In this document: piece after piece, positions 8,251-16,711 of the stretch | Numbering within the stretch: position 1 is the first letter of the stretch | How the letters are laid out: each line of letters begins with the position of its first letter | Source: CAZNNH01 sp964574335 | GTDB taxonomy: Bacteria; Acidobacteriota; Vicinamibacteria; Fen-336 | DNA length: 23,776 bases | Assembly (NCBI GenBank): GCA_964574335.1 | Contig: CAZNNH010000085.1 | Coordinates: forward strand, 1 to 23,776 | Reading direction: 5' to 3' | Notes under the pieces: generated by a model | Databases searched by the model: none | Told to the model about the DNA's origin: nothing | Seen by the model: the letters and a program-made list of their open reading frames with translations, nothing else | Made by a program: the position numbers and the translations under genes

Positions 8251-9351
8251 CTACGAGAACGGGATCCCCTGACCGTCCAGGAGCCCCTTCATGTAGCCAA
8301 TGGCGAACAGCTTACCCTGCATCGTGTAGCCGGGTGTGTCGTGGGCCTCGCCGGCCAGGGTGGGCGCGTGGTCGGGGCGCATCGGGCCGGCGAAGCCGTT
8401 GTCGTGGTAGATCCGCATCATCCGCGCCATGTCGGTGGGGCCGTTGTCGTGGAAGGTCTCGCGGAAGTGGTCGCGGGTCCCCTCGATGTCCCGCAGATGG
8501 ATGAAGAAGACCTTCCCGGCCCGGCACCACTCGGCCGCCAGCGCCTCGACGTCCTCGCCCATCGCCTTGAAGTTGGCCTGGCAGAAGGTCACGCCGTTGA
8601 CCGGGCTCGGCACCAGGGCCATCACCCGCCGGTAGCTGTCGGCGCTGGTCAGGATGCGGGCGATGCCGCGCAGCCGGGGGACGGGAGGGTCGTCGGGGTG
8701 AGCCGCCATCTTCACCCCGGCCTTCTCGGCGGCCGGGATCACCGCCTTCAGGAAGCGCTCCATGTTGGCCCACATGGTCTCCTCGCTGACCTCGCCCCAC
8801 TCGGTCGGCCCCTGGGCCTCGGCGTCCTTCAGGTCGAACTCGCTGGTCAGCGCCCCACCCCGCCCCGGCACGTCGGTCCGGGTCCGGTACCAGCCGAGGC
8901 CGGCCATGAAGTTGTAGCAGACCATGGGCACGCCCACCTGGCCGAGGGCCTCGACGGCGGCCACGTAGTCGTCGATCTGCCGGTCGCAGCCGGCGATGCC
9001 GAGCTTGATCCTCTCGGCCGGGACCGGGTGCCCCTCCACCCCGGCCAGGGTCAGGCCAGCGTCGGCAAACCGCTTCTGGATCCCGGCCAGGGTGTCGGCA
9101 TAGGCGGCGTGAGGGACCTGGCTGAGGGCATGGCTCACGTCGCTGATGACGTGGCGGACGCCGATCTGGCGGGCGAGCCGGAGGCGGTCTGCCTGGTCGA
9201 CGCCCAGATGGAGCGCGAGCTGGATGCCGCCCGCCCCCTCGGTGGCGGCATCCCCCGTGGTGGTCGTCCCCGAGGCGGCGTGGCCCACACCCGCGCCGGC
9301 CAGCAAGGCCAGCGAGCCCTTCATGAGGTCACGACGGCTGAGCTCGCTCAT
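8251..9351 (-). CDS. UxuA-type mannonate dehydratase homologue with Tat signal
   Basis: 366 residues. Motifs shared with UxuA (D-mannonate to 2-keto-3-deoxygluconate, TIM barrel, divalent metal): VCYNFM 144-149, AAHPDDPP 216-223, GVTFCQANF 253-261, FIHLRDIEGT 283-292, FHDNGPTDM 300-308, MRPDHAPT 324-331 and FAIGYMKGLL 349-358. Candidate metal ligands, from recollection of the Streptococcus suis enzyme, are His218, Cys257, His285 and Asp327. Unlike cytoplasmic UxuA it starts with SRRDLMKGSLALLAGAGVG, a twin-arginine signal, so it is probably exported folded. The ATG at 9351 was chosen because the Tat motif follows it and GGAGG precedes it; an in-frame start at 9390 would reach into the divergent gene's control region. 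It fits the glucuronate branch of glucuronoxylan use (with GH115), but the exported location makes a different acid-sugar substrate possible. Confidence 0.85.
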   Translation of the reverse strand: MSELSRRDLMKGSLALLAGAGVGHAASGTTTTGDAATEGAGGIQLALHLGVDQADRLRLARQIGVRHVISDVSHALSQVPHAAYADTLAGIQKRFADAGLTLAGVEGHPVPAERIKLGIAGCDRQIDDYVAAVEALGQVGVPMVCYNFMAGLGWYRTRTDVPGRGGALTSEFDLKDAEAQGPTEWGEVSEETMWANMERFLKAVIPAAEKAGVKMAAHPDDPPVPRLRGIARILTSADSYRRVMALVPSPVNGVTFCQANFKAMGEDVEALAAEWCRAGKVFFIHLRDIEGTRDHFRETFHDNGPTDMARMMRIYHDNGFAGPMRPDHAPTLAGEAHDTPGYTMQGKLFAIGYMKGLLDGQGIPFS

Positions 9352-9376
9352 GATCCTCTCCTCCCTGTCGGTGGGG

Positions 9377-9385
9377 TGCCATAAT
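9377..9385 (+). promoter_or_regulatory. Extended -10 promoter candidate for the aldo/keto reductase
   Basis: TGC-CATAAT forms an extended -10 element in the 53-bp divergent spacer. No good -35 is seen at the right distance. A start about seven bases on would leave just room for the AAGGGAGG ribosome binding site at 9392-9399. Confidence 0.35.
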
Positions 9386-9404
9386 CCCACAAAGGGAGGC
9401 CTTC

Positions 9405-10313
9405 GTGATCTACCGCCGCCTGGAGCGGGCAGGTCTCGACGTCAGCGCCATCGGCTTCGGCTGCATGTCGCTCGGCGACGACCATGCCGCCAACGCCCGG
9501 CTCATCCACCGCGCCCTCGACCTCGGCGTCAACTACTTCGACACCGCCGACCTCTACCAGCACGGTCTCAACGAGGTCACGCTGGGACGGGCGCTCCGCG
9601 GGCGCCGGAGCTCCGCCGTGGTCGCCACCAAGGTCGGCAACCAGTGGCGGGCCGACGGCTCGGGCTGGGACTGGAACCCGGGCAAGGCCTACGTCAAGCA
9701 GGCGGTCCACGCCAGCCTGCGGCGGCTCGAGACCGACCTCATCGACGTCTGCCAGCTCCACGGCGGCACCCTCGAGGACCCGATCGACGAGACCATCGAG
9801 GCCTTCGAGGAGCTGCTGCAGGAGGGGCACATCCGCCACTACGGCATCTCCTCGATCCGGCCCAACGTGATCGAGGCCTGGACGACGCGCTCCCGGCTAG
9901 CCAGCGTGATGGTCCAGCTCAGCCTGCTCGACCGGCGGCCGGAGGAACAGGTGCTGGGGCGGCTCGTCGAGCGTCAGGTCGGCGTGATCGTGCGGGGGGC
10001 CGTGGCCAAGGGGCTGCTGGCCGGAAAACCCAGCGCCGAGTACCTGGACCATAGCCGCGAGCAGGTCGAGGCGGCGGTTGCCGTGGTCGAGAGCCTCGTC
10101 GAGCCGGTGACGACGAGGGCCCAGCTCGCCCTCCGCTACTGCCTGGCCTGCCCCGGCGTCACCGGCGTGGCCTGCGGCGTGAGCACCGAGGCCCAGCTCG
10201 AGGAGAACGTCGCCGCCGCCGACCTGCCCCCGCTGTCTCCGGAGCAGCTCGCCCGGCTGCGGTCCGGGATCCCGGCTCTGCGGTACCAGCAGCACAGGGT
10301 CGCGGAGCCGTAG
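9405..10313 (+). CDS. Aldo/keto reductase
   Basis: 302 residues, full length for the NAD(P)H-dependent (beta/alpha)8 oxidoreductase family. The catalytic tetrad is Asp46 and Tyr51 (YFDTADLYQHG), Lys76 (VVATKVGNQ) and His119 (CQLHGGT). The N-terminal GFGCMSLG and the C-terminal VTGVACGVST block (cofactor phosphate region) are also typical. The start is GTG at 9405, supported by AAGGGAGG five bases upstream. It is divergent from the UxuA homologue with 53 bp between them. A link to uronate, xylose or aldonate metabolism is suggested by position only; the substrate cannot be read from the sequence. The 3' end stops 14 bp short of repeat family A. Confidence 0.92.
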   Translation: MIYRRLERAGLDVSAIGFGCMSLGDDHAANARLIHRALDLGVNYFDTADLYQHGLNEVTLGRALRGRRSSAVVATKVGNQWRADGSGWDWNPGKAYVKQAVHASLRRLETDLIDVCQLHGGTLEDPIDETIEAFEELLQEGHIRHYGISSIRPNVIEAWTTRSRLASVMVQLSLLDRRPEEQVLGRLVERQVGVIVRGAVAKGLLAGKPSAEYLDHSREQVEAAVAVVESLVEPVTTRAQLALRYCLACPGVTGVACGVSTEAQLEENVAAADLPPLSPEQLARLRSGIPALRYQQHRVAEP

Positions 10314-10326
10314 CGGCACGACGGCG

Positions 10327-10404
10327 GGAATCGGGTCATGCCGGCTTCGGGGGACACGATCCCGATTCCCGGCCAACGGGACGAGGAATCGGGTCATGTC
10401 CCCG
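10327..10404. repeat. REP-like repeat family A, copy 1 (three motif units)
   Basis: The unit GGAATCGGGTCATGTCCCC occurs complete at 10385-10403, inverted at 10350-10369 (GGGGACACGATCCCGATTCC), and truncated at 10327-10340. The inner two form a near-perfect stem-loop of about 19-bp arms with a 15-base loop. Copy 2 at 16712-16770 matches it closely, including the flanking CGGCTT. Here the element forms the last 21 codons and stop of the convergent sensor kinase gene. Confidence 0.8.
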
Positions 10405-13400
10405 GGGGAGGGTGAAGCAGAAGGTCGCGCCGCACCCGGCGCCCTCCGACTCCACCCAGATGCGGCCGCCGTGCTCCTCGACGATCCGCCGCACCAGCGC
10501 CAGGCCAACGCCGGTGCCTTCCTCCTGCGGGGCGAGCTGCTCGAACAGCTCGAAGACCCGTTCGTGGTAGCGGGGTGGGATCCCCACGCCGTTGTCCCGG
10601 ACCTGGCAGGTGACGCCCTCGGCGTCCTGGCTGCCCCGGATCTCGATCCGCGGCTCCTTCTGGTCGCCCATGAACTTGACTGCGTTCTCGACCAGGTTCA
10701 GCAGCACCTCGCGCAGCGCGACACGGTCCCCGCGGACGGTCGGGAGCTCAGGGTCGACCTCCACGGCCACGCCGCGCTCGGAGATCCGCCCCGCCATCTC
10801 CTCGCAGACCTCCTGCGCCAGCTCGGCCAGCTTCACCTCCTCCGGAGGGTTGAGCCGACGCCCCACTCGGGAGAGCTCGAGGAGCTGGTCGAGCAGGATC
10901 CGCATCCTCTGGGTGGCGTCGGAGATCCTCTTCATGTCCTCGTGGGCGCGGCGCTCCTCCCGCGACTCCAGGTCCCTGCCGAGGTAGCCGAGGAAGCCCT
11001 GGATGGTCACCAGCGGGCTCTTCAGCTCGTGGGAGACGGTGTAGGTGAAGCGCTCCAGCTCCGCGTGCCTCCGCTCCAGCTCCCGGTTGATGGAAGACAG
11101 CTCGGCCTCGGCGCGGCGGCGATCGGCGACCTCTCTCTCGAGGGCAAGGTTGCGGGCCAGGATGTAGCGGGTGCGCAGCCGGTGCCCTCCGAGCAGGGCC
11201 GAGCCCAGCACGATCACGCCGAAGGCCCGGAACCACCAGGTGGCCCAGAACGGGGGCTCCACCACGACCTCCACAGACGCCCCGGACGGGTTCCAGACGC
11301 CGCTGTCGTTGGAGCCGGTCACCCGGAAGGTGTAGTGGCCGGGGTCCAGGTTGGTGTAGGTGACGGTTCGCCGGGTGCCGGCGTCGACCCAGTCCTGGTC
11401 GAAGCCCTCCAGGACGTAGCGGTAGCGGTTGCGACTCGGGTTGCGGAAGCCGAGCGCCGCGAACTCGAAACTGAGCACCGACTGCTGGTGCGAGAGGATG
11501 ATCCGCGAGGCCTCGGTGATGTCCTTGTCGAGGGGCGAGCCCGGCCCAGGAACCACCGGGCGGTTGAACACCCTGAAGTCGGTGATCAGCACCGGAGGGA
11601 CGCGCGGGTTGTCCCGCACCTGGTCGGGGAAGAAGCGGTTGAGGCCGTGGATCCCGCCGAACAGCATCTCCCCGCTCCGGCTTTTCAGGCAGGCGCCACG
11701 GTTGAACTGGTTGCCCTGCAGCCCGGTGCTGCGGTCATAGCTCTTGGAGCTTCCCGTCAGCGGAGAGAACCTCGAGATGCCCCGGTTGGTGCCGAGCCAG
11801 AGCTGACCCGACGGGTCTTCCAGGATGCCGGTGACCACGTTGCTGGGAAGCCCCTCGGCGGTGCCGTAGCCGGTGGCCTTGCCTGTCTCCGGCTCGACTC
11901 GTTGCAGCCCGCTGCCATGCGTCCCCACCCACAGAGCGCCGCTCCGGTCCTGGTGGATGGTGTAGACGCTCACGTCGCTCACACCCACCTGGTTCTGGAA
12001 GCCATCGATGTCCGGCCGATAGAGGCTCAGCCCTCCCTGTGAGCCGACCCAGATCCGTCCCGAGCGGTCCTCGTAGACCGTCCAGACCTGGTCGTGCGCC
12101 AGGCTTCTGGCGTCGTTGACGTCGTGGCGGTAGTGGACGAAGCGGCCCGAGCCGGGGTCGAGCCGGTTCAGCCCGCTGAAGGTCGCGGCCCAGAGCCGTC
12201 CCCGGCTGTCTTCGAGCAGGTCCCACACGTGGGGGCTGCTCAGGCTCCCCGGGTCCCTCTCATCGGGCTGGAAATGGACGAAGGCGCCCGTCTTCTCGTC
12301 GAGACGGTCGAGCCCTCCGAAGAACGTGCCGACCCAGAGCCGCCCCTGGCGGTCGCGCTCGACGGACAGGACCGCGTTCGCGCTCAGGCTCCGAGGGTCC
12401 CGGGCGTCGTGAGCGTATCGGCTGATGCGTCCCGTATCCGGGTCGATCCGGTTCAGCCCTCCCTCGGTTCCGACCCAGAGCGTGCCGTCTTCGTCCTCGT
12501 GCAACGAGAGCACCGAGCTATGAGTGAGGCCGGTCCCGTCGCGGTTTCGCCCAAGGTGGCGGAACCCGTGCTGGTACCGGTCCAGGAAGTGAACCCCGCC
12601 CGCGTAGTTCCCGACCCACAGATCCCCGTTGTGGTCCTCGTGGATGCTCCGCACCACGTCGCTGGCCAGGCTGGTGTCGTCGCTGTCGCTGTGGCGATAG
12701 CGGATCCACCGGTCGTCGTGACGCAGGTTCAGCCCCCCGCCGTCGGTGCCCACCCAGAGATGTCCCCGGCGGTCCTCGAGCACCGCCGCCACCCGGTCGC
12801 TCCCCAGGCTGTCGGGGTCGTTGGGATCGTGGCGGTAGTGGACGAAACGCCTGGTGGCGGGCTCGAAGCGGTTGAGGCCACCGCCGTTGGTGCCGACCCA
12901 CAAGCGCCCTTCGCGGTCCACCAGGAGCGCCCCGGCGTCGTCGTGGCTGAGGCTGTCGGGGTCCGAGGGGTCGTGCCGAAAGTGCTCGAAGCCCCCACGG
13001 TCCGGGTCGAGCCGAGACAGGCCGCCACCCTGGCAGCCGATCCACAGGCTGCCGTCCGGATCGGCGACCATGTCGAGAACCTGATTCGTGCTCAACGAGT
13101 CTTCGTCGGAGGGATCGTGGAAGTAGCGCGTGAACCGGCCGGTGGCGGGGTCGAGCCGATTCAGGCCGTAGTACGTCCCGACCCACAGCGAGCCGTCGGG
13201 ACCCTCGAGCAGGCAGAGGACCAAGTCGTTGCTCAGGCTCGCGGGGTCCGCAGGGTCGTGGCGGAAACGCTCGAAACGATCGAGGTCCCGATCGTACCGG
13301 CAAAGCCCGCGCTCGGTGCCGACCCAGAGCCGGCCGGCACTGTCCTCGAGGAGGTCGGAGACGCCGTCGCCGCTCAGGCTCGTCGGGTCCGTCGGGTCGC

Positions 13401-13605
13401 TGCGGTAGATGCGGAACTCGTAGCCGTCGAAGCGATTGAGACCGTCGGTGGTCCCGACCCAGAGAAACCCTCTGCCGTCCTGGAGGATCGCCTCGGCGGA
13501 GCTCTCCGAGAGCCCCTGGTCGGTGCCGTAGCGAACGAAGTGCGGCTGGGGGGGGGTGCCCACCAGCGCGGCCGCCGCCAGCGCCGTGATGGGGAGAGTG
13601 ACCAT
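10336..13605 (-). CDS. Two-propeller sensor histidine kinase (HTCS-like, no output domain)
   Basis: 1089 residues. A short signal peptide (about 1-17) precedes 14 regulator-propeller repeats with the core GRLWVGTxxGLNRxDP, enough for two seven-bladed propellers. These are followed by a Y_Y_Y domain (about 700-780), one membrane helix near 790-809 and a coiled coil. HisKA carries the H-box YTVSHELKSP (His859); HATPase_c has the N-box ENAVKF (Asn974), DNGVGI (Asp1004) and GTGVGLALV. This is the sensor layout of Bacteroides hybrid systems that detect glycan fragments in the periplasm, but it lacks the receiver and AraC-type parts, and no partner regulator is in the window. The start at 13605 was chosen for its GGAGGG and signal peptide. 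The last 21 residues (1069-1089) are encoded by the repeat at 10327-10404. It is divergent from GH31, so a xylo- or xylogluco-oligosaccharide signal is likely. Confidence 0.93.
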   Translation of the reverse strand: MVTLPITALAAAALVGTPPQPHFVRYGTDQGLSESSAEAILQDGRGFLWVGTTDGLNRFDGYEFRIYRSDPTDPTSLSGDGVSDLLEDSAGRLWVGTERGLCRYDRDLDRFERFRHDPADPASLSNDLVLCLLEGPDGSLWVGTYYGLNRLDPATGRFTRYFHDPSDEDSLSTNQVLDMVADPDGSLWIGCQGGGLSRLDPDRGGFEHFRHDPSDPDSLSHDDAGALLVDREGRLWVGTNGGGLNRFEPATRRFVHYRHDPNDPDSLGSDRVAAVLEDRRGHLWVGTDGGGLNLRHDDRWIRYRHSDSDDTSLASDVVRSIHEDHNGDLWVGNYAGGVHFLDRYQHGFRHLGRNRDGTGLTHSSVLSLHEDEDGTLWVGTEGGLNRIDPDTGRISRYAHDARDPRSLSANAVLSVERDRQGRLWVGTFFGGLDRLDEKTGAFVHFQPDERDPGSLSSPHVWDLLEDSRGRLWAATFSGLNRLDPGSGRFVHYRHDVNDARSLAHDQVWTVYEDRSGRIWVGSQGGLSLYRPDIDGFQNQVGVSDVSVYTIHQDRSGALWVGTHGSGLQRVEPETGKATGYGTAEGLPSNVVTGILEDPSGQLWLGTNRGISRFSPLTGSSKSYDRSTGLQGNQFNRGACLKSRSGEMLFGGIHGLNRFFPDQVRDNPRVPPVLITDFRVFNRPVVPGPGSPLDKDITEASRIILSHQQSVLSFEFAALGFRNPSRNRYRYVLEGFDQDWVDAGTRRTVTYTNLDPGHYTFRVTGSNDSGVWNPSGASVEVVVEPPFWATWWFRAFGVIVLGSALLGGHRLRTRYILARNLALEREVADRRRAEAELSSINRELERRHAELERFTYTVSHELKSPLVTIQGFLGYLGRDLESREERRAHEDMKRISDATQRMRILLDQLLELSRVGRRLNPPEEVKLAELAQEVCEEMAGRISERGVAVEVDPELPTVRGDRVALREVLLNLVENAVKFMGDQKEPRIEIRGSQDAEGVTCQVRDNGVGIPPRYHERVFELFEQLAPQEEGTGVGLALVRRIVEEHGGRIWVESEGAGCGATFCFTLPRGHDPIPRPVGRESGSCPPKPA

Positions 13606-13665
13606 CGCTGGCCCTCCGGGCCGTCCTGGAACCCGCCTCAAGACTATCACGGGCTCTCCCCCGCC

Positions 13666-13694
13666 CTGACATGGCCCGCCCGGCGGGATAGCAT
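13666..13694 (+). promoter_or_regulatory. Promoter candidate for the GH31 gene
   Basis: CTGACA (13666-13671), a 17-base spacer and TAGCAT (13689-13694) lie 38 bases before the GH31 start codon in the 127-bp divergent region. The -35 matches five of six consensus bases; the -10 is weaker. Confidence 0.4.
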
Positions 13695-13708
13695 CTGGTC
13701 GGCGGGCC
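13673..13708. promoter_or_regulatory. Inverted repeat overlapping the GH31 promoter, possible operator
   Basis: GGCCCGCC at 13673-13680 and GGCGGGCC at 13701-13708 are perfect inverted 8-mers bracketing the candidate -10 region in the divergent spacer between the sensor kinase and GH31. The position suits a regulator site, but GC-rich palindromes arise easily by chance here. Confidence 0.3.
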
Positions 13709-13732
13709 CACACCGACCGACAGGAGGCCAAG

Positions 13733-16597
13733 ATGCCGAGCCACCGACTCCGATACCTGTTGCTGCTTCTCGCCGCGCTGGCCACCCCGCTAGGCGCCTC
13801 CGCATTCGAGCGCCAGGAAGACGGTGTCGTGGTGCCGGTCGGCGACCGGCAGATGAAGGTGCAGGTGTGCCGCGAGCGGATCGTCCGGATCCTGTTCGCC
13901 GAGCGTCCCGACTTCTTCCAACGTCACACGCTGATGATCGATGGCCACCCCTGCCAGCCCACACCGTGGACGCTGGAGGGGGCCAACGACGCGGTGACCG
14001 TGACCACGCCGTCGCTCCGGGCTCGCGTGGCCCTCGACACCGGGGCCGTCACCTTCCTCGATGCCGCCGGCCGGGTCCTGCTCCAGGAGAAGGCCCAAGA
14101 CGGCAAGTCCCTCACCCCGGCCGAGGTCCAGGGTGAGAAGACCTTCCACGTCCGCGCCCAGTTCGAGCCCAACGACGGGGAGGCCTTCTACGGGCTCGGC
14201 CAGCACCAGAACGGCCTGATGGACTACCGCGGCTACGACGTCGACCTCTACCAGCACAACTTCGTGGTCGCCTCGCCGTTCCTGGTCTCGAGCCGCGGCT
14301 ACGGGATCCTGTGGGACAACACCTCACAGACCCGCTTCGGCGACCTGCGGGATCCGGTGCTGATCCCGGCCGCCCACCTGATCGACAAGGCCGGCCAGCC
14401 GGGAGGGCTCACCGGCACCTACCATCAGGGCGACTGCTCCGATCCCGTGGTGGCCACCCGGGTCGACCCCAGCCTCGACTTCGGCGCCCCCGAGGACCGG
14501 CCTCCGGTCTCGGCCATCCACCAGGCGCCCCAGACCTCCATCCCCCAGATCCACCCCGCCCTGAAGCGCGGCAACGCCTGTGTGGTCTGGGAGGGGGCGG
14601 TGGAGAGCGGCGAGGCCGGCGAGTACCAGCTCGTGGCCTTCGACAACAACGACCTGCGGCTCTGGTTCGACGGGCGCCAGCTCGCCTCGACCTGGCGCCA
14701 GGCCTGGCTGCCCTGGAAGGACGTGACCCGGGTGAAGCTCGAGGCCCACAAGCGCTACCCGATCCGCGTCGAGTGGCGGCTGAACCAGGGCGAGGGCACG
14801 CTGCGCCTGAAGTGGAAGACGCCGCCCGCGTTCACCGACACCTCGCTATGGTCGGAGGTGGGCGACGGCATCGACTACTACTTCATCCTTGGTCCGGAGC
14901 TCGACGACGTGGTGGCCGGTTACCGGGAGCTGACCGGACGAGCGCCGATGATGCCGCTGTGGGCCTACGGCCTCTGGCAGTGTCGCGAGCGCTACCTGTC
15001 CGCCCAGGAAAGCCTGGACGTCCTGGCCGAGCTCCGCCGACGGCAGATCCCGGTGGACGACATCGTCCAGGACTGGCTCTACTGGAAGGACGACCAGTGG
15101 GGCTCGCACCAGTTCGACCCGGCCCGCTTCCCGGACCCGGCCGGATGGATCAAGGAGATCCACGAGCGCTACCACGCCCACCTGATGATCTCGGTCTGGC
15201 CCAAGTTCTACCGGGGCACCCAGAACTTCGACCAGATGAAGACCCGCGGCTTCCTCTTCCCCGAGACGCTGCGCCGGCCCACCACCGACTGGCTGGGGCA
15301 CGTCCACACCTTCTACGACGCCTTCAACCCCGAGGCGCGCCAGCTCTTCTGGGAGCAGGTGAACCGGGAGCTGTTCAGCAAGGGCGTGGATGCCTGGTGG
15401 ATGGACGCCACCGAGCCGGAGCTGGTGGGCGAGGGGACCGCCGCCGCCCTCAAGGCCTCGATCAACCCGACTGCGCTCGGGTCGGGGGCGCGGATGGCCA
15501 ACGCGTTCGCCCTGGTCAGCAGCCAGGCGATCTACGAAGGCCAGCGCAGCGTCGCCCCCGACCAGCGGGTCTTCATCCTCACCCGCTCCGCCTTCCCGGG
15601 CGCGCAGCGTTACGCCTCGGCCACCTGGTCGGGCGACGTCTCGTCGGACTGGGCCAGCCTGCGCAAGCAGATCGCCGCCGGCCTCAACTTCAGCCTCTCG
15701 GGGATCCCCTACTGGACCACCGACACCGGCGGCTTCGCCACGCCGCCACGGTGGTCGAGGAGGGATCCCCGACCCGAGGACGTGGAGGAGTGGCGCGAGC
15801 TGGTCACGCGCTGGTTCCAGTTCTCGACCTTCTGCCCGCTGCTGCGCGTCCACGGCCAGTACCCGCCGCGGGAGATGTGGTTCTTCGGCGGCGAGGATCA
15901 CCCCGCCTACCGGACCCAGCTCGCGTTCGACAAGCTGCGCTACCGGATGCTCCCCTACGTCTACAGCCTGGCGGCCCGCGTGACGCGCCGGCACGACACC
16001 ATGATGCGGGCGCTGGTGATGGACTTCCGCGACGACCCGGCCGTGCTCGGGATCGGCGACCAGTTCCTGTTCGGGCCGGCGCTCCTGGTCAGCCCGGTCA
16101 CCGAGCGGGGGGCCCGGACCCGCCAGGTCTACCTGCCCCAGGCCGCGTCTTGGTACGACTTCTGGACCGGCGAGCGGCTCGCCGGAGGGCAGCGGATCAC
16201 GGCCGCGGCGCCGTACGAGAGGCTGCCCCTCCACGTCAAGGCAGGATCGATCCTGCCCTTCGGTCCCGAGCTGCAGTACACGGGCGAGAAGCCCGCCGAC
16301 CCGATCACGCTGTGGGTGTATGAGGGCGCGGACGGCGACTTCGAGCTCTACGAGGACCAGGGGACCCGCTACGACTACGAGAAGGGCGCCTCCGCCCGGA
16401 TCCCGTTACGCTTCGACCAGAAGAGCCGGACCCTCACCATCGGGGCACGTGAGGGCTCGTTCGAGGGGATGCTGAAGGAGCGCACCTTCCGGGTGGTGTT
16501 CGTCTCGGGCGACCGTCCGCTCGGCCACACCCCCGAGCCCGCCCAGTTCCAGAGCATCCACTACGTGGGCGACGAGGCGGTCCAGGCAGCGCCCTGA
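13733..16597 (+). CDS. Secreted GH31 alpha-xylosidase-type glycosidase with PA14 insert
   Basis: 954 residues. A Sec signal peptide covers 1-24 (cleavage near GASA/FER), then the GH31 N-terminal beta-sandwich. A PA14 domain is inserted at about 225-370 (WEGAVESGEAGEYQL, DLRLWFDG, YPIRVEWRL). The (beta/alpha)8 barrel carries nucleophile Asp558 in WWMDATEPE and acid/base Asp635 in WSGDVSSDW, with C-terminal beta domains after it. GH31 enzymes with a PA14 insert and the WWMDATEPE form include the xyloglucan alpha-xylosidase CjXyl31A of Cellvibrio, so removal of alpha-linked xylose from xyloglucan oligosaccharides is the best guess; alpha-glucosidase or transglycosidase activity remains possible. 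The start has AGGAGG five bases upstream. It is divergent from the sensor kinase; the assembly gap begins 14 bases after its stop. Confidence 0.93.
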   Translation: MPSHRLRYLLLLLAALATPLGASAFERQEDGVVVPVGDRQMKVQVCRERIVRILFAERPDFFQRHTLMIDGHPCQPTPWTLEGANDAVTVTTPSLRARVALDTGAVTFLDAAGRVLLQEKAQDGKSLTPAEVQGEKTFHVRAQFEPNDGEAFYGLGQHQNGLMDYRGYDVDLYQHNFVVASPFLVSSRGYGILWDNTSQTRFGDLRDPVLIPAAHLIDKAGQPGGLTGTYHQGDCSDPVVATRVDPSLDFGAPEDRPPVSAIHQAPQTSIPQIHPALKRGNACVVWEGAVESGEAGEYQLVAFDNNDLRLWFDGRQLASTWRQAWLPWKDVTRVKLEAHKRYPIRVEWRLNQGEGTLRLKWKTPPAFTDTSLWSEVGDGIDYYFILGPELDDVVAGYRELTGRAPMMPLWAYGLWQCRERYLSAQESLDVLAELRRRQIPVDDIVQDWLYWKDDQWGSHQFDPARFPDPAGWIKEIHERYHAHLMISVWPKFYRGTQNFDQMKTRGFLFPETLRRPTTDWLGHVHTFYDAFNPEARQLFWEQVNRELFSKGVDAWWMDATEPELVGEGTAAALKASINPTALGSGARMANAFALVSSQAIYEGQRSVAPDQRVFILTRSAFPGAQRYASATWSGDVSSDWASLRKQIAAGLNFSLSGIPYWTTDTGGFATPPRWSRRDPRPEDVEEWRELVTRWFQFSTFCPLLRVHGQYPPREMWFFGGEDHPAYRTQLAFDKLRYRMLPYVYSLAARVTRRHDTMMRALVMDFRDDPAVLGIGDQFLFGPALLVSPVTERGARTRQVYLPQAASWYDFWTGERLAGGQRITAAAPYERLPLHVKAGSILPFGPELQYTGEKPADPITLWVYEGADGDFELYEDQGTRYDYEKGASARIPLRFDQKSRTLTIGAREGSFEGMLKERTFRVVFVSGDRPLGHTPEPAQFQSIHYVGDEAVQAAP

Positions 16598-16611
16598 CGA
16601 CCGGTGTCGGC

Positions 16612-16711
16612 NNNNNNNNNNNNNNNNNNNNNNNNNNNNNNNNNNNNNNNNNNNNNNNNNNNNNNNNNNNNNNNNNNNNNNNNNNNNNNNNNNNNNNNNN
16701 NNNNNNNNNNN
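16612..16711. other. Assembly gap (100 N)
   Basis: Exactly 100 undetermined bases, the conventional filler for a gap of unknown length. The right edge begins within repeat family A, which explains the break. The real distance and any gene between GH31 and the DUF2007-like gene are unknown. Confidence 0.98.

Noticed and set aside
9352..9390. Earlier start (9390) for the UxuA homologue
   Set aside because: It would add 13 residues before the Tat motif and overlap the promoter and near the ribosome binding site of the divergent gene; GGAGG is correctly placed for 9351.
12300..13550. DNA-level tandem repeat within the sensor kinase
   Set aside because: The periodic sequence is the coding of the propeller blades, diverged at DNA level, not a separate repeat element.
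13606..13785. Earlier start (13785) for the sensor kinase
   Set aside because: It would run through the divergent promoter and overlap the GH31 start; the extra 60 residues are Arg/Pro/Gly-rich and hide the signal peptide at 13605.
12094..14136. Long plus-strand open frame across the sensor kinase and into GH31
   Set aside because: Antisense of the propeller repeats, which gives a falsely repetitive protein; it has no ribosome binding site and would overlap both real genes.
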